Shown here one piece after another: positions 17,901 through 28,822 of a DNA stretch of 64,000 nucleotides (position 1 is its first letter; each line of letters opens with the position of its first letter). This DNA comes from Polyangiaceae bacterium (GTDB lineage Bacteria > Myxococcota_A > Polyangia > Polyangiales > Polyangiaceae). The stretch spans positions 1 through 64,000 of the forward strand of contig JADLFU010000064.1 of NCBI GenBank assembly GCA_020849655.1, written 5' to 3'. The notes under the pieces were generated by a model. It worked only from the letters and a program-made list of their open reading frames with translations. It was not told the DNA's origin and made no database searches. A program made the translations under genes and the position numbers.

Positions 17901-18733
17901 GCGACCGCGAGGGGCGCATGTGGCGCGTCGATCTGTCGTCGACCAACCCGCAGAACTGGAAGGTGGACCTCTTCTGGGACGCCTTCGCCAAGCCGCGCGC
18001 CCTGCCCCCCACCGGCGGCCAGCCCGTCCACATCGAGCCGACAGTGTCGGTCGACACCGTCGGCAACCCGGTCGTCATCTTCGCGACCGGCGACCAGGAC
18101 TCGCTGTCCCCGACGCCCGCGCTGCGCAACGTCATCTGGTCGGTGCAGGAGACCGCCAGCATCACGGGCGCCCTGCAGACCAGCGTCAACTGGCACCTCG
18201 GGTTCGGCAACGAGGTGCTGTCCCCCTCCGTCCCCGGCGTCAGCACCAGCTGGGTCGACGGCCAGCGGGTGACGGGCCCCATCAGCATCTTCAACGGGGC
18301 GGTCTACTTCTCGACCTTCCGCCCGCCGGCGCTCACCGATCCCAACGTGTGCGCGCTCGGCAGCAGCGTGCTCTGGGGCGTCGATTTCGTGCACCCCAAC
18401 CTCGGGACGGAGGCGCCCGTCGGCAGGCTCGGCGCGCTCGGCGAGCCGGCCGAGGTCATCCCCGACTCCATCCTGTTCGGCGTCGGGATCACGCGCGGCG
18501 CGTCCTGCTTCAACACCCAGGCGGGCGGCGCGAGCGACGATCCTTACATCGGGTTCGGCAACGGCATGACGGTCGGTGACACCGCCGCCCCGCAGTACAA
18601 GCTGGTCCTCCAGACGGGCCCGAAGACGGGGTCGACGCCCGGCGGGCAGCAGAAGACGAACATCCAGGAGCGCGTGCTGAAGAGCCCCGCCAGCCTCTCG
18701 CAGCTGGGATCGTGGGCCGGGGTGATCGATTGA
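14936..18733 (+). CDS. pilY1: PilY1-type pilus tip adhesin with vWA domain
   Basis: The 1265-residue protein has a signal peptide ending near residue 30 (ATARAQA). A von Willebrand A domain follows, with the MIDAS motif DTSGSM at 44-49 and its later aspartate in VVLLTDGAPN near 350, and a loop rich in cysteine and proline. The C-terminal half (from about residue 680) matches the PilY1 beta-propeller: LYSVTTDGQLHAF, MWSFMPPTVLPGL, WATVLAAGFGPRSAGYYALD and VGDREGRMWRVDL. An Asp-rich loop (DSDPVDPNGAPDE) near residue 883 is a possible calcium site. PilY1 caps the minor-pilin tip complex and promotes extension and adhesion. Length is within the family range. It follows pilX by 13 bases and overlaps the next gene (TTGA). 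Confidence 0.9.
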   Translation: MRALALRSFVLAAAAAGCVVSSAATARAQADTNPPLPNALLLVDTSGSMEYMIGADATGKPRLPACTPGAPASTNEQNRWTTLVSVLTGEPQSYSCYPQPRVAGKFTDEYKLGGSADPGDKDYYLPYHRIVSGNCVMGPDQSSWPVLGGGGVFAFPPNALKPHKFDDPLVACAAPFQQYKDGLMDAFSDNVRFGLMTFDSSTGAQAGLVAPDQPNHLSGIAGGWSYFPGWHTGSGSPAQGNPELCTTPQGIEVGARNPAAPPWEGKLVGFGDPTASAASLAVQNDKIQRALLALRPFGATPIAGMMADAEYFFRSDPMLDPSQNNKPFGPKDDPFINQGCRDAFVVLLTDGAPNLDLRAGCANNPPPPGGCPWAPGGVCPQGTCPYRRPWETAQALAQPALGRPIKTFVVGFAVSTVGPNGPTQIKCDQLTPVGSPVFDPGGKCTPPIADEGLAACCELSKIAFYGGTMNARFADDKVALRKALNDIFNQIASKTTTRTLPVFTSGVGAINGTYQFYSSFYVQTGGMWAGVLERKRETCVGVVPTPQNVDKSYGDQFHENVEVSDPAHPRYFYTVIADPVNGVHPSAGTIRGIAPGSAASPGPPTIATDGLGAHSGSWIQGKGPDIVPAIPPAVAEVISGSTSTCTSSVETLTPLQCRDRILKWNLGLPTGHPFYTRETSQFGAIYHATPTVVGPPGGFVRDPTYVAYRAVKAARPVVLYSVTTDGQLHAFKVADATGNDKFQNQNNEMWSFMPPTVLPGLKTLYPGVQQTLLDGTAIVKELKVRESTAQAISASASGTGSAWATVLAAGFGPRSAGYYALDVTDPEPVVGQPTSGPKFLWQLVTDDAGNRAFGRRGTPALTTLVLDTPNGKESVAVAILPGGDSDPVDPNGAPDEEPTLTTQSLMAAPYSPRTLVRKYAPTDPSRSLTIVRVDNGEVIRRFSPLTVKAALSPILGNRTTTAPFDAPIAGVPVPYPAGTGSIASRAYVGDREGRMWRVDLSSTNPQNWKVDLFWDAFAKPRALPPTGGQPVHIEPTVSVDTVGNPVVIFATGDQDSLSPTPALRNVIWSVQETASITGALQTSVNWHLGFGNEVLSPSVPGVSTSWVDGQRVTGPISIFNGAVYFSTFRPPALTDPNVCALGSSVLWGVDFVHPNLGTEAPVGRLGALGEPAEVIPDSILFGVGITRGASCFNTQAGGASDDPYIGFGNGMTVGDTAAPQYKLVLQTGPKTGSTPGGQQKTNIQERVLKSPASLSQLGSWAGVID

Positions 18734-19257
18734 TCCGCGCGTCGGCGATCGCTGCGCTCGCCCTCGCTTCGCTCCACGGCGGGTGCAAGCGCGAGCCCAC
18801 CATCGTCGACATCCTCCCGCCGCGCGCGAGCGCGACGTCGACGGCGCAGCCCGTCCCGGTCGACAAGCTCCTGCCCGGCGAGCTGCCGGAGGGGACGGAG
18901 AAGGCGTACGGGCTGGCGCTGCCGCGAGGGTTCCGCGTGGTGCGCAGGTTCGACGACTCGATCGTCGCGGAGGGCCCGGCGCCGCGCGGCGAGGTCGTCA
19001 GCTACCTCCGGCGCAGGGTCGAGGCCGCGACCGTCGAGGAGACGAAGGCGTCGGTCACGCTGAAGGCGGCGAGGGTGAAGGCCGCGAAGGGGCCGCCCTT
19101 GCGCCTCAGCGTCTCCGACCTCGGCGGCGTCACCGAGATCTCGCTGCAGGATCTGACCCCGCCCCCGGTCGACACGACGCTGACGGAGGAGGAGCGCTGG
19201 CGTCGGGCCGGCCTGAAGCCCACGGGCGAGGTGCTCGATCCGACCCGCGCGATGTGA
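18730..19257 (+). CDS. Small lipoprotein at the end of the pilin operon
   Basis: The 175-residue product starts at TTG 18730, overlapping the pilY1 stop; GTG 18712 is an alternative start. The signal peptide carries a lipobox (LASLHGGCK, Cys near residue 19). The mature protein is short, with GLALPRGFRVVRRFDDSIVA near residue 60 and a basic, valine-rich C-terminal part that could form a small alpha/beta domain. No family recognised. In position it corresponds to the small last gene found in some pilin clusters, so a role in pilus tip assembly or anchoring is inferred only from context. Residues 83-175 are duplicated at 21233-21513. Confidence 0.8.
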   Translation: MIRASAIAALALASLHGGCKREPTIVDILPPRASATSTAQPVPVDKLLPGELPEGTEKAYGLALPRGFRVVRRFDDSIVAEGPAPRGEVVSYLRRRVEAATVEETKASVTLKAARVKAAKGPPLRLSVSDLGGVTEISLQDLTPPPVDTTLTEEERWRRAGLKPTGEVLDPTRAM

Positions 19258-19281
19258 CGGAGTGACGCGCGCGGCGGGAGG
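18977..19281 (+). repeat. 305-base direct repeat, copy A
   Basis: Bases 18977-19281 match 21233-21537 with 301 of 305 identities at a constant offset of 2256 and no gaps. This copy is the 3' part of the complete lipoprotein gene plus 24 bases after its stop. The four differences are at 19050, 19167, 19203 and 19206, all third codon positions and all silent. Confidence 0.97.
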
Positions 19282-19360
19282 GAAGACCTCGTCCGTCCCG
19301 CCCACGCCGAGGCGATGGCTTCCCCCAGCACGCGCCTGGTCGACGAGGCGACCTCGCGTA

Positions 19361-21103
<1,743 letters not shown>

Positions 21104-21232
21104 CTACACGAGTTGCCTCGTCCTGTCGCGCTCGAGCCGCCGTTGCCGCCCTGCCCCACCATCGTCGTGCACGCCGACCGCGGCCGCGGCCCGGTCAACC
21201 GTCGCGTGCTCGGCGCGCACCACGCAAGCGCT

Positions 21233-21513
21233 CGGCGCCGCGCGGCGAGGTCGTCAGCTACCTCCGGCGCAGGGTCGAGGCCGCGACCGTCGAGGAGACG
21301 AAGGCATCGGTCACGCTGAAGGCGGCGAGGGTGAAGGCCGCGAAGGGGCCGCCCTTGCGCCTCAGCGTCTCCGACCTCGGCGGCGTCACCGAGATCTCGC
21401 TGCAGGATCTGACCCCGCCCCCCGTCGACACGACGCTGACGGAGGAGGAGCGCTGGCGCCGCGCCGGCCTGAAGCCCACGGGCGAGGTGCTCGATCCGAC
21501 CCGCGCGATGTGA
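21233..21513 (+). pseudogene. Headless fragment of the pilin-operon lipoprotein gene
   Basis: Copy B retains residues 83-175 and the TGA of the lipoprotein at 18730-19257 but lacks the start, signal peptide and first 82 residues. The frame stays open upstream to about 21100 through unrelated sequence, with no ribosome site or signal peptide, so it is most likely a gene fragment. The encoded residues are identical to the complete copy. Confidence 0.85.
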
Positions 21514-21537
21514 CGGAGTGACGCGCGCGGCGGGAGG
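21233..21537 (+). repeat. 305-base direct repeat, copy B
   Basis: This is the second copy of 18977-19281. It ends 15 bases before the GTG of gcvT. The left edge joins unrelated sequence (CACGCAAGCGCT) and the right edge continues into the gcvT leader. With copy A it bounds a 2256-base unit containing the BRCT gene. Confidence 0.97.
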
Positions 21538-21552
21538 CGATAGAGGCGGCGC

Positions 21553-22671
21553 GTGACCGTCGAGACGCCGCTCCGCCGCACCCCTCTGTACGAAGAGCAC
21601 AAGCGCCGCGGAGGCCGGATCGTGCCGTTCGCGGGCTGGGAGCTGCCGGTGCAGTTCGCCGGCATCAGCGAGGAGCACCGCGCCGTCCGCACGGCCGCGG
21701 GTGTGTTCGACGCGAGCCACATGGGCGAGCTGCGCCTCGAGGGCGAGCGCGCCGCCGAGGTCGTGAACCACGTGATCACCGGCGACGTGGGGCGCGTCGT
21801 CGACGGCCAGGCGCTCTACACCTGCGCGGTCGACGAGCGCGGGATGATCCTCGACGATCTCATCGTGTACCGCGCGGGGCCGACGAGGTTCCTCGTGGTG
21901 GTCAACGCGTCGAACGTCGCGAAGCTGTCGGCGCACTTCGCCGCGCACGCGGCCGAAAAATGCGAGTTCGAGGACGTCTCGGCGGACACCGCGCTGCTCG
22001 CGCTGCAGGGCCCGCGCGCGCTCGAGGTGCTGGCGCTGCTCGGCCGCGACGGCGCCGATTGCGCGAGCTTGCCGAGCTTTCACTTCCGCGACGCCGTCAT
22101 CGCCAACACGCCCGTGAGCGTCGCGCGCACCGGCTACACGGGCGAGGACGGCGTCGAGATCTTCTGCAAGTGGGGCGACGCCGCGCAGCTGTACGCGCGC
22201 ATCCTCGACGCGGGCCGTGATCTCGGCGCGGTGCCGGCGGGCCTCGGCGCGCGCGACACCCTGCGGCTCGAGGCGCGCCTGTCGCTCTACGGCAACGACA
22301 TCGACGAGACGACGAACCCGCTCGAGGCCGGGCTCTCGTGGATCGTGAAGCTCGACAAGCCCGCGTTCGTCGGGCGCGACGCCCTGCTCGCGCTGAAGGC
22401 GAAGGGCCTGTCGCGCAAGCTCGTCGGGTTCCAGATGGTGGGCCGCGGGATCGCGCGCCACGGCTACCCGATCAAGGGCGCCGACGGCGCGGTGATCGGC
22501 GTCGTCACGAGCGGCGGCCCCTCGCCGACGCTGGGCACCAACATCGGCCTCGGCTACGTGCCCGTCGCGTCGGCCGGCGTGGGCTCGAAGATCTTCGTCG
22601 ACTGCCGCGGCAAGGACGTCGAGGCAGTGGTCGCCCAGACACCGTTCTACAAGCGCGCGCCGCGCACCTGA
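21553..22671 (+). CDS. gcvT: Glycine cleavage system T protein (aminomethyltransferase)
   Basis: GcvT transfers the methylene group of the H-protein aminomethyl arm to tetrahydrofolate and releases ammonia. The 372-residue protein from GTG 21553 shows the family markers RTPLYEEHKRRGGRIVPFAG, EHRAVRTAAGVFDASHMGE, LDDLIVYR with the catalytic-region aspartates, ARTGYTGEDGVEIF and LGARDTLRLEARLSLYGNDI. Length matches the family (about 365). Its leader is the tail of repeat copy B, so the promoter lies in or beyond duplicated sequence. gcvH follows after 9 bases with an AAGGAG ribosome site; gcvP is not in this window. Confidence 0.97.
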   Translation: MTVETPLRRTPLYEEHKRRGGRIVPFAGWELPVQFAGISEEHRAVRTAAGVFDASHMGELRLEGERAAEVVNHVITGDVGRVVDGQALYTCAVDERGMILDDLIVYRAGPTRFLVVVNASNVAKLSAHFAAHAAEKCEFEDVSADTALLALQGPRALEVLALLGRDGADCASLPSFHFRDAVIANTPVSVARTGYTGEDGVEIFCKWGDAAQLYARILDAGRDLGAVPAGLGARDTLRLEARLSLYGNDIDETTNPLEAGLSWIVKLDKPAFVGRDALLALKAKGLSRKLVGFQMVGRGIARHGYPIKGADGAVIGVVTSGGPSPTLGTNIGLGYVPVASAGVGSKIFVDCRGKDVEAVVAQTPFYKRAPRT

Positions 22672-22680
22672 AGGAGACAC

Positions 22681-23070
22681 ATGGACCAAGTTCGAGACGG
22701 GCTTCTCTACACGAAGGATCACGAGTGGGTCGCCGGAGACGCCGCCGGCCGCAAGGTGGGGATCACCGCGTACGCCGTCGAGCAGCTCGGCGACATCACG
22801 CTCGTCACGCTGGACGTGAAGCCCGGCGACGCCGTCGAGGCGGGCAAGGTGTTCGGCACCGTCGAGAGCGTCAAGACGCTGAGCGATCTGTACGCGCCCA
22901 TCGGCGGCACGATCGTCGCGGTCAACGCCGAGCTCGACCAGCGGCCCGAGCTCGTGAACGAGAGCTGCTACGACGGCGCCTGGATGATCACGATCGCGAG
23001 CGACGCCGCGCCGGAGGGCCTGATGGACGCCGCCGCGTACCGCGCGTTCCTCGCCCAGGGCGCGCACTAG
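22681..23070 (+). CDS. gcvH: Glycine cleavage system H protein
   Basis: The 129-residue protein is the lipoylated carrier that shuttles the aminomethyl group between GcvP and GcvT. The lipoyl-lysine is Lys65 in VFGTVESVKTLSDLYAP, exactly as in the family, and the N-terminus (LLYTKDHEWV) and YDGAWMITI motif are conserved. It starts at ATG 22681 after AAGGAG. A strong intrinsic terminator follows 21 bases after the stop, so gcvTH is closed off from the dcw cluster. Confidence 0.98.
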   Translation: MDQVRDGLLYTKDHEWVAGDAAGRKVGITAYAVEQLGDITLVTLDVKPGDAVEAGKVFGTVESVKTLSDLYAPIGGTIVAVNAELDQRPELVNESCYDGAWMITIASDAAPEGLMDAAAYRAFLAQGAH

Positions 23071-23091
23071 CCGCGCTCGCACCGTCGACAC

Positions 23092-23133
23092 GAGGGCTCG
23101 CGGCCACGCGCCGCGGGCCCTCTCTCCTTTTTG
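23092..23133 (+). terminator. Rho-independent terminator after gcvH
   Basis: The 13-base arms GAGGGCTCGCGGC (23092-23104) and GCCGCGGGCCCTC (23110-23122) pair fully with one T-G wobble around a CACGC loop, followed by TCTCCTTTTT. This is one of two clear intrinsic terminators in the window. Confidence 0.92.
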
Positions 23134-23228
23134 TCCCCACCCTCCCCCACTCACCCGCCTCCACGCGGCGATCAGGCGGTGCCTACATGGCCGCACCTGA
23201 ACCGATCATCCGCGTCCACAATGGCATG

Positions 23229-23258
23229 TTGACCGACAATCCAGGGCCCGCGTAGCTT
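23229..23258 (+). promoter_or_regulatory. Candidate dcw promoter upstream of mraZ
   Basis: TTGACC at 23229-23234 and TAGCTT at 23253-23258 are separated by 18 bases, a plausible sigma-70-like pair 25 bases before the proposed start. It lies between the gcvH terminator and mraZ, where the cluster promoter must be. The -10 match is only partial. Confidence 0.45.
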
Positions 23259-23267
23259 CCCGCCACC

Positions 23268-23297
23268 CGGTGGGGAGAAGTGGTGATAAGTGTCGCC
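23268..23297 (+). promoter_or_regulatory. Candidate MraZ operator (three 10-base-spaced repeats)
   Basis: Three related elements, GGTGGGG at 23269, AAGTGGT at 23279 and AAGTGTC at 23289, recur every 10 bases. MraZ represses its own operon through TGGG or AAAGTG-type repeats with 10-base periodicity. Here the repeats cover the ribosome site and the GTG starts of mraZ. The third element is the weakest. Confidence 0.5.
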
Positions 23298-23759
23298 GCC
23301 GGGCCGAAGGGAATGTTCCGAGGACAGTTCGAGCACGCGATGGACGGGAAGGGGCGGGTCGCCCTTCCGTCTCGCTATCGCGACGCGCTGGCGAGGTCGG
23401 GCGACGAGCGCCTGATCGTCACGCGCGGGCTCGGCGCGCCGTGCCTCGACGTCTTCCCGATGAAGCGCTGGGAGGAGCTCGAGGCGCGCGTCGCCGAGCT
23501 GCCGAGGTTCGACGCGAACGTCGTGAAGCTGCGCCGCCTCTACGTGTCGGCGGCGGTCGAGTGCGAGCTCGACGCGCAAGGGCGCCTGCTCGTCCCGCCG
23601 TCCCTCCGCGAGCTCGCGAAGCTCGAGAAGGGCGTGATGTGGGCCGGGATGATCGAGAAGGCCGAGCTGTGGGCGGCCGACGAGTGGGCCCGCGCGAACG
23701 CCGAGACGGTCGTCGACGCCGCGTTCCTGCACGCGCTCGGCGCGGAGCTGAAGCTGTGA
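23283..23759 (+). CDS. mraZ: Transcriptional regulator MraZ
   Basis: MraZ is an AbrB-fold DNA-binding repressor of the dcw cluster that assembles into rings. The duplicated family motif is present: MFRGQFEHAMDGKGRVALPSR near the N-terminus and AVECELDAQGRLLVPPSLRE near residue 90. GTG 23283 has GGGGAG five bases upstream; GTG 23280 is equally open, while ATG 23313 gives the usual family N-terminus (MFRG) but has a ribosome site only one base away. About 158 residues, slightly longer than the usual 145-150 because of the leader. It is the first gene of the 14-gene cluster. Confidence 0.95.
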   Translation: MISVAAGPKGMFRGQFEHAMDGKGRVALPSRYRDALARSGDERLIVTRGLGAPCLDVFPMKRWEELEARVAELPRFDANVVKLRRLYVSAAVECELDAQGRLLVPPSLRELAKLEKGVMWAGMIEKAELWAADEWARANAETVVDAAFLHALGAELKL

Positions 23760-23818
23760 GCCGCGTCGGCGTCGCCTTCCGGCTGTGGCCTCGCACGTTC
23801 GAGGAAGAGGAGCAGACG

Positions 23819-24787
23819 ATGAGCGCTTTCGAGCACCGCACGGTCATGCGCGACGAGGTGATCGAGCGGCTCGACGTGGGCGCCGGCACGTACGTCGACG
23901 CCACGCTCGGCGGCGGCGGCCACACCGAGGCCCTCCTGTCGGCGCACCCGGGCGCGCGCGTCATCGGGGTCGATCGCGATCCTCGCGCGCTCGCGGCGGC
24001 GGCGGCGCGCCTCGCGCCCTTCGGCGCGCGCTTCACGCAGGTGCACGGCGCGTTCGGCGAGCTGCCCGACCACCTCGCGGCGCTGGGCGTCGCCTCGGTC
24101 GACGGCGTCGTCGCCGACCTCGGCGTCAGCTCCCCGCAGCTCGACGATCCGGCGCGCGGCATGAGCTTCCGCGCGGAGGGCCCGCTCGACATGCGGATGG
24201 ATCCGACGCGCGGCGAGACGGCGGCAGAGCTCATCGGCCGCCTCGACGACGACGCGCTCGCGGACGTGCTGTTCCACTACGGCGAGGAGCGCCGCAGCCG
24301 CCGCATCGCTCGCTGCATCAAGCGCGCAGACGCCGACGGGCAGATGACGACGACCACCGAGCTGCGCCGCGCCGTCATCCGCGCCGTGGGCCCCGCGCGC
24401 GTGGGCGGCGTCGACCCGGCGACGCGGACCTTCCAGGCGATCCGCATCGCGGTCAACCGGGAGCTCGACGAGCTCGAGAGCCTGCTGCGCGTCGCCTCGC
24501 AGCTGGTCGCGCCGGGCGGCGCGCTGGCTGTGATCTCGTTCCACTCGCTCGAGGACCGCCTGGTGAAGCGCGCCCTGTCGGACAAGGAGACGTGGACGCC
24601 CGTGACGAAGAAGCCGCTCGTCGCGTCGGACGCCGAGCAGCGCGACAACCCCCGCTCCCGCAGCGCGAAGCTGCGGGTCGCGCGGCGATCCCAGGGCCCC
24701 TCGCAGGAGCAGGGGCAGGCGGCGCCGACGAGCACGATGCGGCTGCGCGCGGGGCGCGGCGAGGTCGAGGACGAGGGCGAGCGGTGA
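23819..24787 (+). CDS. rsmH: 16S rRNA m4C1402 methyltransferase
   Basis: RsmH (MraW) uses S-adenosylmethionine to methylate N4 of C1402 in the 16S rRNA decoding centre. The 322-residue protein has HRTVMRDEVIERL, the SAM motif VDATLGGGGHTEALL, GVVADLGVSSPQLD, the RTFQAIRIAVNRELDEL stretch and ISFHSLEDRLVKR, in family order. ATG 23819 has a strong ribosome site (GAGGAAGAGGAG); GTG 23756, overlapping the mraZ stop, is an alternative that adds 21 residues. The last 40 residues are a low-complexity tail. Confidence 0.97.
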   Translation: MSAFEHRTVMRDEVIERLDVGAGTYVDATLGGGGHTEALLSAHPGARVIGVDRDPRALAAAAARLAPFGARFTQVHGAFGELPDHLAALGVASVDGVVADLGVSSPQLDDPARGMSFRAEGPLDMRMDPTRGETAAELIGRLDDDALADVLFHYGEERRSRRIARCIKRADADGQMTTTTELRRAVIRAVGPARVGGVDPATRTFQAIRIAVNRELDELESLLRVASQLVAPGGALAVISFHSLEDRLVKRALSDKETWTPVTKKPLVASDAEQRDNPRSRSAKLRVARRSQGPSQEQGQAAPTSTMRLRAGRGEVEDEGER

Positions 24788-25251
24788 GCCACCACCGGCC
24801 GTTCCTCACGCTGTGGACGCTCGCGGTCGCGGCGAGCGTGCTCGCGTTCGTCGTGCACCTCGCGATGCGCGGGCGGACGATGGCGCTCGCGTACGAGCTC
24901 GGCCAGAAGCGCGCGGAGCAGGCGCGGCTCCGGGAGATCAAGCGCGTGCTCGAGCTCGAGGTCGCGAGCTACCAGACCCCGCAGCGCGTGGAGATCGTCG
25001 CGCGCACGACGCTGCGGATGGAGCCGCCCGCGCCCGAGCGCATCATCAACCGGCCGGGGCCGGCGGAGCCTCGGGCCGCGAGCGGCGCCGATCGCGCGCC
25101 CGTCGCCCTGCGCGGCGGAGCCGGCGCCCGCGCGGCCGGGTCGAGCGCCGCCGCGGCCGCCCCCGCGCCGACGGCGACCGAGCTGCTCGCGCCGCGCATC
25201 ACGCCCCCGAAGACGGCGCTGCCCGCCGCGTCCGCGGAGGCCACGCCGTGA
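24784..25251 (+). CDS. ftsL: Cell division protein FtsL
   Basis: The 155-residue product starts at GTG 24784, overlapping the rsmH stop. It has a short cytoplasmic N-terminus, one transmembrane helix at about 10-29 (LWTLAVAASVLAFVVHLAM) and a periplasmic helical coiled coil (ALAYELGQKRAEQARLREIK, then LELEVASY). That is the FtsL layout, and it lies between rsmH and ftsI as in other dcw clusters. A C-terminal Ala/Pro-rich tail of about 65 residues makes it longer than typical FtsL (about 100-120). FtsL links FtsQ/FtsB and FtsWI at the septum. Sequence similarity alone would be weak; the position makes the call. Confidence 0.87.
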   Translation: MSHHRPFLTLWTLAVAASVLAFVVHLAMRGRTMALAYELGQKRAEQARLREIKRVLELEVASYQTPQRVEIVARTTLRMEPPAPERIINRPGPAEPRAASGADRAPVALRGGAGARAAGSSAAAAAPAPTATELLAPRITPPKTALPAASAEATP

Positions 25252-27334
25252 AGAACCTCGAGCCCGAGCGCGCGCGTTGGATCAAGCGACGCATGGGCGT
25301 CATCTGCGGCCTGATGGCGGTCGCGTGCGGGATGATCGTGTCGAGCGCGTACCGGCTCCAGGTCGAGGACGGCCCCGAGTGGCGCGACCTCGCCGAGGCG
25401 CAGCGGCAGCGCCGCATGCACATCGCGCCGAAGCGCGGCACCGTCTACGACAAGAACGGCGTCGCGCTCGCGGTCAGCGTCGAGGTGCCGTCGATCTCGG
25501 CCGACGCGTACGAGATGCTCCGCGGCGTCGACGAGAAGCGCACGCCGACCCGCGTGCGCGAGGTGGCGACGCTCGTCGCGGGCGCGCTCGGCCTCGACGC
25601 GGCCGAGGTCGAGGCGAAGATCCGCGCGCGCCGGCGGTTCGTCTGGCTGAAGCGCCGCGTGTCGGCCGAGGAGGTCGGTCGCGTGCGCGCGCTCTCCGAT
25701 CCGAAGAAGACCGCGAACCCGGTGCGCGGCCTCCAGATCGAGGGAGAGGGCCGCCGCTACTACCCCAACCGCGAGCTCGCGGGCCCGCTGCTCGGGTTCG
25801 TCGCGCCCGACGGCGAGGGCAAGGAGGGGCTCGAGCTCGCCCTCGAGGATGAGCTGCGCGGCCACGTCGAGGAGGTGCGCGGCCTGCGCGATCGCACCGG
25901 CAAGCTGCTGTTCGCCGAGGGCGTCACGAACGAGAAGGCGCTCGCGGGCCACGGCGTCTACCTGTCGATCGACCAGGGCATCCAGTACGCCGCCGAGCAG
26001 GAGCTCGACTCGGCCATGCGCACCTACGAGGCGGTCGGCGGCAGCGTCGTCGTCGCCGATCCTCACACCGGCGAGATCCTCGCGCTCGCCTCCGCGCCTG
26101 GCTACAATCCTAACGACTACGGCGACAGCCAGATCATCGCGCGGCGCAACCGCGCCATCCACGATCGGTTCGAGCCGGGGTCGACGATGAAGGTGTTCAC
26201 GGTGGCGGCCGCGCTCGCCGCGCACACGCTGACGCCGACGCAGAAGATCTACTGCGAGAAGGGCAGCTGGGCCGTCGACAACGTGGTGTTCCACGACACG
26301 CACGTCTCCGAGTGGCTGATGCCGACGCAGCTCTTGGCGGTCTCGTCGAACATCGGCGCGGCGAAGGTGGGCATTGAGCTCGGCGAGGCGCGCCTCTACG
26401 AGTCCTTGCGGCGGTTCGGCTTCGGTGAGCCCTCCGGCCTGCCGCTGCCAGGCGAGGCGAGCGGCGTCTTGCGCTCGCGCGGGCGCCCGTGGGTGCAGGT
26501 CGAGACGGCGGCGGCGAGCTTCGGGCAAGGCATCAGCACGACGACGGTGCAGCTGGCGATGGCCGTCTCGGCGATCGCGAACGGCGGCAAGCTGATGGAG
26601 CCCATCCTCGTCAAGCGCGTGCTCGACGGCGGCGGCAACACGGTGCGCGAGGTGACGCCGAAGGTGCGGCGCGAGGCCGTCCCCGCGAACGTCGCGAAGA
26701 CCGTCGCCGAGATGCTGGTCGCGGTCACGGAGGGCGAGGGCACGGGCGTCGAGGCCGCCGTCGCCGGGTTCAAGGTGGCGGGCAAGACCGCGACCGCGCA
26801 GAAGGCAGACCCGGAGACGGGGCAGTACACGCACGACAGGTTCACGGCGTCGTTCCTCGGGTTCATCCCGGCCGATCGCCCGCGCCTCGCGATCGCGGTC
26901 GTGCTCGACGAGCCGATGCTCACGCACGCGGGCGGCGCCGTCGCGGCGCCCGTGTTCCGCCGCGTCGCGGAGTTCTCGCTGCGCTACCTCGGCGTGAAGC
27001 CCGAGGGCACGAAGGAGGCGCCGCTCGCGCAGGTGGCCGCGCTCGCCGCGCCCTCCGCGGGCAAGCCGAGCAGCTCGGGGACCCCGTGGAAGACCAGCAC
27101 GCCGCCGCTCGCGCGCGTGTCGCTCACGGATCTGCCGCCGCCGTCCTCGCCGAACGGCACCTCGGTGGTCCCGACGGTGATGGGCCTGCCCGCCCGCGAG
27201 GCGCTGCGCGCGGCGACGCACAACGGCCTCGTCCCCGCGCTCTTCGGCCACGGGATCGTCACGCGCCAGGAGCCGCCGCCCGGCCAGGTCGTGCCCCGCG
27301 GCGCCACCGTGACCCTCTACTTCGAGCCGCCGAC

Positions 27335-27338
<4 letters not shown>
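25248..27338 (+). CDS. ftsI: Septal peptidoglycan transpeptidase (PBP3) with PASTA domain
   Basis: The 696-residue class B penicillin-binding protein cross-links septal peptidoglycan with FtsW. It has a transmembrane anchor at about 17-35, the dimerisation domain motif PKRGTVYDKNG, and the transpeptidase domain with nucleophile Ser312 (EPGSTMKVF), Ser366-Ser-Asn (VSSNIGA) and a third motif at 513 that reads KTA rather than KTG (AGKTATAQKAD). A single PASTA domain follows at about residues 640-696 (VPTVMGLPAREALRAA, then PGQVVPRGATVTLYF). It starts at GTG 25248 in a GTGA overlap. PASTA is less usual in proteobacterial FtsI but is found in Gram-positive and some delta-type proteins. Confidence 0.96.

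Positions 27339-28821
<1,483 letters not shown>

Positions 28822-28822
<1 letters not shown>

Noticed and set aside
21514-21552. A glycine riboswitch before gcvT was looked for.
   Set aside because: The leader is the tail of repeat copy B plus about 15 bases; no paired aptamer helices or conserved glycine-riboswitch core can be seen.
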